Shown here one piece after another: positions 46,736 to 54,130 of a stretch of DNA of 64,000 bases (positions are counted from its first letter, which is position 1; each line of letters starts with the position of its first letter). The stretch spans positions 55,253 to 119,252 of the forward strand of contig JAHENF010000002.1 of assembly GCA_024643255.1 (NCBI GenBank), given 5' to 3'. The translations under genes and the position numbers were made by a program. The notes below the pieces were generated by a model. It was not told the DNA's origin and did no database searches. It was given only the letters and a program-made list of their open reading frames with translations. The DNA is from Ilumatobacteraceae bacterium (GTDB lineage Bacteria > Actinomycetota > Acidimicrobiia > Acidimicrobiales > Ilumatobacteraceae).

Positions 46736-47476
46736 ATGTCAGCGCTGCCCGCCGTCGAACTCCTCGAGCGTCCCGCCGCGGGACGCGTGGTCACACGCTC
46801 GCGCCCGGTTCGCCTCGGTGATGTCGATGCTCGCGCCCGCCTCCGGCTCGACGCCACCGCGCGCTATCTGCAGGACATCGCGACCGACGACGCCACCGAT
46901 GCCGGTCTCGACGACGCATTCGGCTGGGTCGTACGGCGCACCTTGATCGACGTCCGACGCGCGGCGAGCCTCGACGAACCGCTCGAGCTGTCGACGTTCT
47001 GTTCCGGTACGGGTCGGAGTTGGGCCGAACGGCGTACATCGATCGTCGGGGGCCGCGGCGCGTCGATCGAGGCCGTGAGTCTGTGGATCCGCGTCGACCC
47101 GACATCGGGACGGCCGACCGGCCTCGGCGACGACTTCGTCGACGCGTACGGCATGGCCGCCGCCGGGCGACGGGTGTCGTCCCGGCTCCGACTCCCCGTG
47201 CCGCCCGAGCGGGCCGCGCGCCGCCAGTGGACGATCCGGCGTGTCGACATCGACCCGTTGCGTCACGTGAACAACGCCGCCCAGTGGGCGATCGTGGAGG
47301 AGTCGCTGCCGTCCGAGCAGTCGCGCCGAGGCGTCGCGGAGATCGAGCACCTCGCTGCCGTCGACGCCGACATGCCGCTCGAACTCGTCACCGCCGACGA
47401 CGAGGCGGCACGAGCGTCGTGGTTGGCCGTCGACGGCAAGGTGCTGACCGCCGCCCGATGGACCCCGGCGACGTGA
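46736..47476 (+). CDS. Acyl-ACP thioesterase family protein
   Basis: 246-residue double hot-dog protein of the acyl-ACP thioesterase group. N-terminal half: TRSRPVRLGDVDARARLRLDATARYLQDIATDDATDAG; C-terminal half: RRVDIDPLRHVNNAAQWAIVEESL, where the HVNNxxY/W motif (here RHVNNAAQW) supplies the Asn/His active-site region. Likely releases fatty acids from ACP or CoA in the cytoplasm. Start ATG 46736; an ATG at 46685 would add 17 residues. Stop overlaps the S51 peptidase start region. Confidence 0.82.
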   Translation: MSALPAVELLERPAAGRVVTRSRPVRLGDVDARARLRLDATARYLQDIATDDATDAGLDDAFGWVVRRTLIDVRRAASLDEPLELSTFCSGTGRSWAERRTSIVGGRGASIEAVSLWIRVDPTSGRPTGLGDDFVDAYGMAAAGRRVSSRLRLPVPPERAARRQWTIRRVDIDPLRHVNNAAQWAIVEESLPSEQSRRGVAEIEHLAAVDADMPLELVTADDEAARASWLAVDGKVLTAARWTPAT

Positions 47477-48156
47477 ACGCCACGACATCGACGGGGGTGA
47501 TCTGCCTGCAGGGTGGACGAGAGCTGACGCCGCCGTGTGACGACATGGACCGCACGGTGCTCGCACGATGCAGCGGTCGGATGGTCGTACTCGCCGGTGC
47601 AGCAAGGCCGGGGAGCGACTATGCCGGAGCGTCAACGCGCACCATCACCCACTACCGGCGGCTCGGAGCCGACGTCGACGCGATCCCGGACCCTCGTGAC
47701 GACCCGCGGACGGCGCTCGACGCGCTCGCCACCGACATCGGGTTGGTCGTGCTGCCCGGCGGCTCGCCGAGCGGGCTGCTCGACGTGCTCGCCACCGCGG
47801 TCGACGGCCGCACGATCGGTGACCGTCTGGTCGAACTGTGGTCGACAGGCACGACGATCTCCGGTGCGTCGGCAGGTGCGATGGTGCTGTGCCTCCAGGT
47901 CGCGACACCCGACCGTGGCGGCCGCCTGGCCGGCGGACTCGGTCTCGTGCCGGGACTCGCGGTGCCCCATTGGACACCCGGGTCGGAACGCCGGTGGTCA
48001 CTGCCCGACGTCGTGCTGTGGGGACTCCCCGAGTGCGGCGGCGTGCTGATCGACCACGACGGAGTGATCGGCATGGGGCAGGGTGCCGCCTCGATCCACC
48101 TCGACGGGACCTGGTCGGCGGTCGACCGATCCGCGCCACAACCGGTGCCCGGCTGA
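47458..48156 (+). CDS. Peptidase S51 (dipeptidase E/cyanophycinase-like) family protein
   Basis: 232-residue class I glutamine amidotransferase-like hydrolase of the S51 group. Nucleophile elbow ISGASAGAM near residue 140, with the preceding LVVLPGGSPSGLLD strand-loop and a GVGLIDHD-like segment (GGVLIDHDGVIGMG) near the C-terminus. The His of the triad probably lies in LAVPHWTPG. Start is either ATG 47458 or GTG 47473; the GTG would overlap the thioesterase stop in a GTGA pattern. No signal peptide. Substrate unclear. Confidence 0.8.
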   Translation: MDPGDVNATTSTGVICLQGGRELTPPCDDMDRTVLARCSGRMVVLAGAARPGSDYAGASTRTITHYRRLGADVDAIPDPRDDPRTALDALATDIGLVVLPGGSPSGLLDVLATAVDGRTIGDRLVELWSTGTTISGASAGAMVLCLQVATPDRGGRLAGGLGLVPGLAVPHWTPGSERRWSLPDVVLWGLPECGGVLIDHDGVIGMGQGAASIHLDGTWSAVDRSAPQPVPG

Positions 48157-48187
48157 CAACGCCGGCGCACTTCGCGAGACTGGGGAG

Positions 48188-48592
48188 ATGAGCGACGGTG
48201 CCACCGACATCACGATTCATCCCATCCACCTCGGCCTCGGAGCAACCGCCGAGATCGAGCCCGAGTTCACCGGCGGCATGGAGTGGTACGGCGGCTACTC
48301 GAAACGTCACGCAGCGGACGGCGCCGAGGGCCGCCTCGTCACGATGCACTCGTTCAACGAGCCGTGGGATGTGTGGGAGATGCACCCTGTCGGAAGCGAG
48401 GTCGTCTTGTGCACGACCGGTGAGATCACCTTGCACCAGGAGCATGCCGACGGGTCCACCGCCAGAGTGACGCTGTCGGCCGGCGAGTACGCGATCAACC
48501 CTCCGGGCACCTGGCACACCGCCGACGTCGACGGCACCGCGACCGCACTGTTCATCACCGCCGGCGAAGGCACCGATCACCGGCCGCGGTGA
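48188..48592 (+). CDS. Cupin-domain protein
   Basis: 134-residue single-domain cupin. Metal motif 1 region: EMHPVGSEVVLCTTGEITL near residue 63-81; motif 2: INPPGTWHTADV near 105, with the His expected to bind metal. Motif 1 lacks the usual double His (HPVGSE instead of HxHxxxE), so metal binding may be weak or altered. Could be an isomerase, dioxygenase or sensor; function unassigned. 32 nt after the S51 gene, same strand. Confidence 0.75.
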   Translation: MSDGATDITIHPIHLGLGATAEIEPEFTGGMEWYGGYSKRHAADGAEGRLVTMHSFNEPWDVWEMHPVGSEVVLCTTGEITLHQEHADGSTARVTLSAGEYAINPPGTWHTADVDGTATALFITAGEGTDHRPR

Positions 48593-48658
48593 TCTCGCTG
48601 CGGCCGCGCCGCTCGACCGCTCGCGGGTGAGCGGCGACACCGGATGACCGAGAGCACG

Positions 48659-48675
48659 TTCTGCCTTCGGCAGAA
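48659..48675. promoter_or_regulatory. Inverted repeat upstream of clpP pair, possible ClgR-type operator
   Basis: TTCTGCC-TTC-GGCAGAA, perfect 7-bp arms, in the 122-nt region ahead of the first clpP, about 40 nt before its start. A second short hairpin (CCCGATC...GATCGGG) lies just before the ATG. Its layout resembles the ClgR boxes of actinobacteria (dyads with GC-rich inner half-sites); the bases are not the textbook consensus. Inference from the adjacent ClgR-like gene. Confidence 0.4.
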
Positions 48676-48714
48676 TCGAGTGCACGGGCTCCCCCGATCC
48701 GCCACGATCGGGCG

Positions 48715-49320
48715 ATGACCTCACTGACTGACGAACGGTTGGCCGACCGTCTGATGGATCGGCGCATCGTGGTACTCGGCGAGGAGGTGACCGACGAGTC
48801 GGCCAACCGCCTCGTCTCACAGCTCCTCGTGCTCTCGGCCGACGACACCGAATCCGACATCTGCCTCTACATCAACTCGCCCGGTGGCTCGGTGCTCGCC
48901 GGGCTGGCCGTCTACGACGTGATGCAACTCGTGCCCAACGACGTCAGCACCGTCGCCATCGGTCTCGCCGCGAGCATGGGCCAGATGCTGCTGTGCGGCG
49001 GCACGGCGGGAAAGCGGTACGCACTCCCGAACGCCCAGGTCCTCATGCACGAGGGATCCGCCGGGCTGGGCGGCACCGCCGCCGACGTGGAGATCCAGGC
49101 GGCACATCTCGTCGCCACCCTCGACCGGATGCGGTCGATCATCTCGCAGCACACCGGTCGCCCGATCGACCAGGTGATCGACGATGTCGGGCGCGACCGC
49201 TGGTTCGATGCCCAGGGAGCGAAGGAGTACGGGTTCGTCGATCATGTCGTGTCGTCGCTCGACGAGATCCGTCCGCTCTCACGGCGTCGGGGCGTCGGCC
49301 TGGCAGGAGCCACGGCGTGA
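48715..49320 (+). CDS. clpP: ATP-dependent Clp protease proteolytic subunit, intact triad
   Basis: 201-residue ClpP. The catalytic triad is complete: Ser87 (GLAASMGQ), His112 (LMHEG) and Asp161 (VGRDRWF). The handle and oxyanion features ([16 protein letters not shown]) are present, and the N-terminus is short without a long propeptide. Forms the chamber used by ClpX/ClpC for protein turnover. First of a coupled clpP pair; its stop overlaps the start of the second (GTGA). No clpX or clpC is next to it. In actinobacteria a second, inducible clpP pair is often under ClgR-type control. Confidence 0.94.
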   Translation: MTSLTDERLADRLMDRRIVVLGEEVTDESANRLVSQLLVLSADDTESDICLYINSPGGSVLAGLAVYDVMQLVPNDVSTVAIGLAASMGQMLLCGGTAGKRYALPNAQVLMHEGSAGLGGTAADVEIQAAHLVATLDRMRSIISQHTGRPIDQVIDDVGRDRWFDAQGAKEYGFVDHVVSSLDEIRPLSRRRGVGLAGATA

Positions 49321-49958
49321 GCAGCTACACGATTCCGAGCGTGGTGGAAGCGACCGCGCGGGGCGAGCGCGTGACCGACATCTACAGCCGGCTGCTGAGC
49401 GAACGAATCGTGTTCCTCGGCACGCCGATCGACGACGGTGTCGCCAACGTGGTCATCGCGCAGATGCTCCACCTCGCGGCCGACAAGCCGTCGAGTGACA
49501 TCCAGCTCTACATCAACTCGCCCGGTGGCTCGTTCACGTCGATGATGGCGATCTACGACACGATGCGCTTCATCGCGTCCGATGTGGCGACGATCTGTGT
49601 TGGTCAGGCCGCCTCGGCTGCGGCGATCCTTCTCGCGGCCGGAGCACCCGGGAAACGTGCTGTCCTGGAGCACGCGCGAGTGCTGCTCCAGCAGCCCGAC
49701 ACCGAGGGCCGGCGGGGATCGATGAGCGACCTCGCGCTCGAAGCAGCCGAGCTGACGCGGATCCGCCTCGAAGCCGAAGTGGTCCTCGCACGCCACACGA
49801 CCCGCACGATCGACCAGATCCGCGCCGACACCGATCGGGCACTGGTCCTGGCCGGGCAGGCAGCGATCGACTACGGGATCGCCGACACCGTTCCGACGCC
49901 GGTGCCGTCAGGCCGCGCAGAGCTGCAGGCCCGAACCGCCCTGCGACCCGGCGCGTAG
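49317..49958 (+). CDS. ClpP-like protein with degenerate catalytic triad
   Basis: 213-residue ClpP homologue coupled to the preceding clpP (GTGA). It aligns through the fold ([57 protein letters not shown]). Ser100 is kept, but the catalytic His position is Gln125 (RVLLQQP where active enzymes have RVxIHQP) and the catalytic Asp position is Ala175 (DTDRALVL where others have DTxRDxxL). It should therefore be unable to hydrolyse peptides by itself and probably forms mixed rings with the active partner, as ClpR does in cyanobacteria and chloroplasts. Its 3' end overlaps the convergent ClgR-like gene by 51 nt. Confidence 0.88.
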   Translation: MSSYTIPSVVEATARGERVTDIYSRLLSERIVFLGTPIDDGVANVVIAQMLHLAADKPSSDIQLYINSPGGSFTSMMAIYDTMRFIASDVATICVGQAASAAAILLAAGAPGKRAVLEHARVLLQQPDTEGRRGSMSDLALEAAELTRIRLEAEVVLARHTTRTIDQIRADTDRALVLAGQAAIDYGIADTVPTPVPSGRAELQARTALRPGA

Positions 49959-50273
49959 CCGGTCGACACAGCGTTCGAGCACCTCGACCAGCGGGATCTC
50001 GAGGGCATCACAGACCGCGTCGAGCAGGTCGGACGAGATCTCCTTGCGACCGCGTTCCACCTCCGACAGGTACGGCAACGACACCGCTGCCGCACCGGCG
50101 ACATCGGCGAGCGTGCGTTCCTGCTCGAGACGTTCGTCGCGCAGGACCTCACCGATCAACGGCCGCAGGCCGATCTCGGGATCGGCCGACGGAGGTTTGA
50201 CCGGCGGGAACGCGAGTACATCGGCGAGTACGCGGCCAGGGTCGTCGTGGGCGTCGTGCTGCTCGTTCGACAC
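49908..50273 (-). CDS. XRE-family regulator, ClgR-like
   Basis: 121-residue HTH protein. The domain [55 protein letters not shown] (about residues 38-93; key [12 protein letters not shown]) closely matches actinobacterial ClgR, which activates clp genes and other stress functions. An N-terminal tail of about 35 residues is extra. Start is GTG 50273; an in-frame TTG at 50288 is less likely. Encoded convergently behind the clpP pair, overlapping its 3' end, so it is the natural regulator of that pair. Confidence 0.85.
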   Translation of the reverse strand: MSNEQHDAHDDPGRVLADVLAFPPVKPPSADPEIGLRPLIGEVLRDERLEQERTLADVAGAAAVSLPYLSEVERGRKEISSDLLDAVCDALEIPLVEVLERCVDRLRAGSQGGSGLQLCAA

Positions 50274-50339
50274 GGCATGACGATACAACGATCGGGCAGC
50301 TCGCCCCGTCCGCGGCGCGTGTCGGTCTACGATCCGACC

Positions 50340-50531
50340 ATGTCATTCGGCGGCCACATGGGAAATCCGAACCCGTTGAGCCAGCCCTACCGATGCCAGA
50401 CGTGCGGCGAGCCGATACCGCCATACGAGTTCTACTGCGAGCAGCATCGCGACGTCGGTCAGCAGAACGACAAACCGCTGCTGATCGACCGCATCATGGA
50501 CCGTCTCCTGGGGCGCTCGAGAAATCGCTGA
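50340..50531 (+). CDS. Zinc-ribbon miniprotein
   Basis: 63-residue protein with a single zinc-ribbon-like motif: Cys19-x2-Cys22 and Cys33-x2-His36 ([19 protein letters not shown]). The C-terminal half is basic ([14 protein letters not shown]), suggesting binding to RNA, DNA or an acidic partner. Divergent from the ClgR-like gene by 66 nt. I do not recognise a named family. ATG 50340 is chosen because longer in-frame starts lie inside the ClgR promoter region. Good codon use for this genome; moderately sure it is real. Confidence 0.65.
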   Translation: MSFGGHMGNPNPLSQPYRCQTCGEPIPPYEFYCEQHRDVGQQNDKPLLIDRIMDRLLGRSRNR

Positions 50532-50621
50532 CCGAACGGTTGGGTTCGTCGTTCGGCCTGTCGACCGCGCGTATCGACATTCGGTGCAACACTCCGGCCA
50601 GCTCGTGCGCCATAGGAGACG

Positions 50622-50696
50622 ATGGAGGAAGTCGCGATCTCGAACGACACCGACACGGTGCCTGCCGACGAACCGCAGGCAAGTCTGCCTGACTGA
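50622..50696 (+). CDS. 24-residue micro-ORF with strong ribosome site
   Basis: An ATG at 50622 is preceded by AGGAGAC (SD, 3-nt spacer) and opens a frame of 24 codons ending in TGA, starting MEEVAISNDTD and ending PQASLPD. The product would be acidic (4 Asp, 3 Glu, no Lys or Arg). A perfect 14-bp hairpin terminator begins 6 nt after the stop, giving a complete small transcription unit in the 254-nt gap between the zinc-ribbon gene and the sulfatase. It is not a known family to me. It could be a small acidic regulator, a signalling peptide or an RNA gene; RiPP or toxin features are absent. Confidence 0.5.
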   Translation: MEEVAISNDTDTVPADEPQASLPD

Positions 50697-50702
50697 CATC
50701 TC

Positions 50703-50734
50703 GAGGCGGTCCGAGCGCCTGCTCGGACCGCCTC
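50703..50734 (+). terminator. Perfect hairpin after micro-ORF
   Basis: GAGGCGGTCCGAGC-GCCT-GCTCGGACCGCCTC, 14-bp stem with 4-nt loop and no U-tract. Six nt after the micro-ORF stop and about 50 nt ahead of the sulfatase. Separates the two. Confidence 0.8.
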
Positions 50735-50785
50735 CTCGCGTCACGACGCCAGAGGTGGAGAGGATGCAGGGCTACGTTCGACGAG

Positions 50786-52441
50786 ATGGTCGCCCCGCAG
50801 AACCTCGTGGTCGTGCTCCTCGACTCGCTGAACCGGCACATGCTCGGGGCGTATGGCGGCACCGAGTTCTCGACGCCGAACCTCGACCGGTTCGCCGCCC
50901 GGTCGACGCAGTTCACCAACCACGTCACCGGATCCCTGCCGTGCATGCCGGCCCGCCACGACATCCTGGTCGGCTCGCTCGACTTCCTGTGGAAGCCGTG
51001 GGGGTCGATCGAGCTGTGGGAGGAGTCGATCACCGCGACCCTGCGCCGAGCAGGCGTCACGACGATGCTCGTGTCGGATCACCCGCACCTGTTCGAGACC
51101 GGCGGCGAGAACTACCACACGGACTTCTCCGGCTGGGAGTACCTGCGCGGCCATGAGGGAGACCCCTGGCGGACCTACGCCGACCCGTCGGCGTTCGGGG
51201 CACCGACGCTGACGCCCGACGGGCGACCGCTGGTCACGAACGCGGCCGACGGAGGCTGGTTCCTGCGCGACCAGCTCGGGATCGCCGACCAGTCGTTCGG
51301 TCGCCGGCACTACGACGACAGCCGCACGTGGTTCCGCGCCGAGGAGGATTTCCCGGGGCCGAGAACGATGGCAACCGCCGCCGCCTGGCTGCGTCACGCC
51401 CCGGCGGCGCACGATCGTTGGATGCTGTTCGTCGACGAGTTCGACCCGCACGAGCCGTTCGACACCCCCGAGCCCTGGGCGTCGATGTACGACGACCACC
51501 CCATCGACGCCGACGAAGCACGTCTGGTGTGGCCGCCATACCTCGTCGGCGGCACGTCGAAGGGCGCGATCACCGACGATCAGGCCCGTCAGATCCGCAA
51601 CAACTACGGCGCCAAGATGTCGATGATCGACCACCACTTCGGCCGGATCCTCGACGAACTCGACGCTCAGGATCTGTGGGACACCACCGCGGTCATCGTG
51701 TGCACCGACCACGGCCACTATCTCGGCGAGAACCGTGTGACGGGTGCCCCCGGCGACGACACGGTGGCCGACATCTGGGGCAAGCCGATGGTTCCCCAGT
51801 TCGAACCCCTCGGCCACACCCCCCTCATGATCCACTGGCCCCGCACTCGCGATTGGGGTCAGACCCCAATCGCGATCGACGCGTTGACGACGAACGTCGA
51901 CATCAACGCCACGATCGCCGACGTGTTCGGCGTCTCGACCGCGCACCGCACACACGGGCGTTCGCTCGTGCCGCTGCTCACCGGTGCCGCCGCCTCGATC
52001 CGCGACTGGGCGATCGGCGGTGTCTACGGCAACTGGGTGCAGGTCACCGACGGCCGGCGCAAGTACGCCCGGGCACCGGTCGAGGACAACTTCCCGTTGT
52101 CGATGTGGTCGAACCGTTGGTCGACGATGCCGGTGCACACGGGCCTCGAGGACTACATGCGATTCCCGAACCCCGATCGCCGAGCGACGCTCGACTTCAT
52201 GCCCGGATCCGACATCCCGGTGATCCGTCAACCGTTCGAACCGGGAGACGTGCTGCCGTTCTGGGCCAGCGGTGCCCGCAACGTCGGACGCCACCACCTC
52301 TACGACCTCGGCATCGACCCCGACGAACACGAGAACCGTCGAGGCGAGCCGTCGGAACGCGAGATGATCGACCTCCTGCGGACCGCGCTCGTCGAGGTCG
52401 ACGCACCCGCCGATCAGTTGGTTCGACTCGGCCTCAGCTGA
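50786..52441 (+). CDS. Sulfatase (alkaline phosphatase superfamily), type I with CxPxR motif
   Basis: 551-residue sulfatase-fold enzyme. The formylglycine site is Cys53-Met-Pro-Ala-Arg57 (LPCMPARHD), so activation by a formylglycine-generating enzyme is expected; no such gene is next to it. Metal ligands lie in VVLLDSLN (Asp13 region) and VCTDHGHYLGE near 305-315. No signal peptide, so the sulfate ester must be hydrolysed inside, or this is a cytoplasmic variant. Residues 355-364 (RDWGQTPIAI) come from an inserted family B palindrome, kept in frame, between HTPLMIHWPRT and DALTTNVDINATIADVFG. Followed by an aldo/keto reductase. Confidence 0.87.
   Translation: MVAPQNLVVVLLDSLNRHMLGAYGGTEFSTPNLDRFAARSTQFTNHVTGSLPCMPARHDILVGSLDFLWKPWGSIELWEESITATLRRAGVTTMLVSDHPHLFETGGENYHTDFSGWEYLRGHEGDPWRTYADPSAFGAPTLTPDGRPLVTNAADGGWFLRDQLGIADQSFGRRHYDDSRTWFRAEEDFPGPRTMATAAAWLRHAPAAHDRWMLFVDEFDPHEPFDTPEPWASMYDDHPIDADEARLVWPPYLVGGTSKGAITDDQARQIRNNYGAKMSMIDHHFGRILDELDAQDLWDTTAVIVCTDHGHYLGENRVTGAPGDDTVADIWGKPMVPQFEPLGHTPLMIHWPRTRDWGQTPIAIDALTTNVDINATIADVFGVSTAHRTHGRSLVPLLTGAAASIRDWAIGGVYGNWVQVTDGRRKYARAPVEDNFPLSMWSNRWSTMPVHTGLEDYMRFPNPDRRATLDFMPGSDIPVIRQPFEPGDVLPFWASGARNVGRHHLYDLGIDPDEHENRRGEPSEREMIDLLRTALVEVDAPADQLVRLGLS
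51847..51877. repeat. Family B palindrome inserted in frame in the sulfatase gene
   Basis: TCGCGATTGGGGTC-A-GACCCCAATCGCGA (14-bp perfect arms) followed by TC, matching 31 nt of the perfect intergenic copy at 30756-30788. It encodes RDWGQTPIAI (residues 355-364). A full 33-nt unit is 11 codons, so insertion preserves the frame. Placed in a loop region between fold blocks of the sulfatase. Confidence 0.92.
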
Positions 52442-52483
52442 GTTCGCAGCGAACACACCCGCCGACACCAAGGAGACACGACC

Positions 52484-53500
52484 ATGGACTATCGCCCACT
52501 CGGCCGCACGGGAGTGCAGGTCAGCCAGTTCTGCCTCGGCACGATGATGTTCGGCGGCAAGACCGATCAGACCGAATCGAACCGCATCATCGATCACGCG
52601 CTCGTCCAGGGAGTGAACTTCGTCGACACCGCCGACATCTACAACGCCAACGAGAGCGAACGCATCGTCGGCGAAGCCCTCGCCCGCGACGCGAGACGCG
52701 ATCAGGTCGTCCTCGCCACCAAGTTCAACTTCCCGCAGGGCGGCGACGTCAACGACCGAGGCGTCAGCCGACGACACCTGATCACGGCCTGCGAGAACTC
52801 GCTGCGCCGACTGCGCACGGATCACATCGACCTCTACCAGATGCACCGGTGCAGCGCCGACGTCCCGATCGACGAGACACTCCGGGCGCTCGACGACCTG
52901 ATCCGTGCCGGCAAGGTCCGCTACATCGGCGGCAGCATGTTCCCGAGTTGGCGCATCGTCGAGTCGATCTGGGTCGCCAAGGAACTCGGCCTCAATCGGC
53001 TCGTGTGCGAGCAGCCCGCCTACAACATGCTCGATCGAACGGCCGAGCGCGAGGTCATCCCCGCCGCACAGTCATTCGGCCTCGCCGTCATCCCCTGGGG
53101 TCCGCTCTGCGGCGGTCTCCTCACCGGCAAGTACGACCGTCGGGAGGGAACCACAGAAGGGCGCTGGCAGGACGGTAGGGACAACGCCGGCCGGAGAGCC
53201 ACCGAGCTGGGCTGGGACCTCATCGACCTGCTTCGCGAGATCGCCGGCGAGAAGCACTGTTCGGTGTCACAGGTCGCGCTCGCCTGGTGTGCGTCGCGGC
53301 CGGGCATCACCGCGCCCATCATCGGACCGCGCACGTACGAGCAGGTCGTCGACAACCTCGGAGCTGTCGACATCGACATCACCGACGACGATGTCAACCG
53401 CATCGATGCCATCGTGGCGCCGCGTGGTGTCGCCGTGCGCTACTACGACGAAGCGATGTCGGCAGACTTCCGACCCAACGCCCACGCCAGCATCGTCTGA
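52484..53500 (+). CDS. Aldo/keto reductase
   Basis: 338-residue AKR of the large NADPH-dependent family. Catalytic tetrad: Asp in FVDTADIYN (about residue 49-53), Tyr54-type in IYNANESE, Lys in LATKFNF (about 80), His in YQMHRCS (about 125). C-terminal NADP block GITAPIIGPRTYEQVVDNL. Likely cytoplasmic, reducing a carbonyl of a sugar or xenobiotic. It follows the sulfatase by 42 nt on the same strand, so they may share a transcript and a carbohydrate role. Confidence 0.92.
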   Translation: MDYRPLGRTGVQVSQFCLGTMMFGGKTDQTESNRIIDHALVQGVNFVDTADIYNANESERIVGEALARDARRDQVVLATKFNFPQGGDVNDRGVSRRHLITACENSLRRLRTDHIDLYQMHRCSADVPIDETLRALDDLIRAGKVRYIGGSMFPSWRIVESIWVAKELGLNRLVCEQPAYNMLDRTAEREVIPAAQSFGLAVIPWGPLCGGLLTGKYDRREGTTEGRWQDGRDNAGRRATELGWDLIDLLREIAGEKHCSVSQVALAWCASRPGITAPIIGPRTYEQVVDNLGAVDIDITDDDVNRIDAIVAPRGVAVRYYDEAMSADFRPNAHASIV

Positions 53501-53545
53501 GCCCCGACAGCCACTGCGAACACACCCGAATCGACGACGAGACGA

Positions 53546-54040
53546 ATGAAGAAGATCCCCCGCAATGATCGACGGGCGAAGTACCGGTCGAGCAACGTCA
53601 CCGTCGATCGGCAGGGCCTCGAAGCATTCATGGCCGGCAAGAACCGGTGGGTCCTCGCGACCACCCGCGCTGACGGACGGCCCCAGATGAGCTTGGTCAC
53701 CGGTGGCATGACCGCGGACGGCCGACTCGTCGTCTCCACGTATCCGTCGCGGGCAAAGGCCAGAAACGCACGCCGCAACCCGCTCGTCTCGGTGGCCGTG
53801 ATGGGCGACGAGTTCAACGACGCGTGGGTGCAGATCGACGGACACGCGACGGTGCTCGACATGCCCGACGCTGCCGATGCCTTCGTGGCCTACTACCGCT
53901 GCATCTCCGGTGAGCACCCCGACTGGGACGACTACCGGCAGGCGATGGCCGACCAGGGCAAGTGCCTGATCATCATCGAGCCGACCCGATGGAGCCCGGT
54001 GAGCACCGGTGGCTTCCCGCCCGAACTCTTCGAGGACTGA
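53546..54040 (+). CDS. PPOX-class (pyridoxamine 5'-phosphate oxidase-like) F420/FMN-binding protein
   Basis: 164-residue split-barrel protein. Seen: NRWVLATTRADGRPQMSLVTGGMTADGRLVVSTYPSRAKARNARRNPLVSVAVMG-type core (about residues 32-90; key TTRxDGRPQ and KxRNxRRNP). The pattern is typical of the TIGR03618-type F420-dependent or FMN proteins of actinobacteria. Substrate unknown. A basic N-terminal tail (KKIPRNDRRAKYR) is present. Convergent with egtD. Confidence 0.85.
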   Translation: MKKIPRNDRRAKYRSSNVTVDRQGLEAFMAGKNRWVLATTRADGRPQMSLVTGGMTADGRLVVSTYPSRAKARNARRNPLVSVAVMGDEFNDAWVQIDGHATVLDMPDAADAFVAYYRCISGEHPDWDDYRQAMADQGKCLIIIEPTRWSPVSTGGFPPELFED

Positions 54041-54100
54041 CCGAGGCAGCGCGCCCGTGCCGAGCCACGTCGTGCCCTGCCCGGAACGTCACGTTTGACC

Positions 54101-54126
54101 CGGCACCGTGTGACGGCACCGTGTGA
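54101..54126. repeat. 13-bp tandem duplication
   Basis: CGGCACCGTGTGA occurs twice head to tail in the gap between the converging PPOX and egtD genes. Probably slipped-strand duplication; no function seen. Confidence 0.7.
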
Positions 54127-54130
54127 CGGT

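Noticed and set aside
44529-46946. An 805-codon plus-strand open frame across enoyl-CoA hydratase and the dimethylformamidase-like gene
   Set aside because: Reads through the complement and alternate frame of two recognised genes; arginine/glycine-rich with no motif.
50741-52846. A 701-codon open frame antisense to the sulfatase
   Set aside because: No family motifs, composition dominated by Val/Asp/Arg/Gly as expected from the complement of a GC-rich gene, and the plus strand has a clear sulfatase with its active-site motif.
54101-54126. 13-bp tandem duplication as a regulatory repeat
   Set aside because: Between convergent gene ends with no adjacent promoter; most simply replication slippage.
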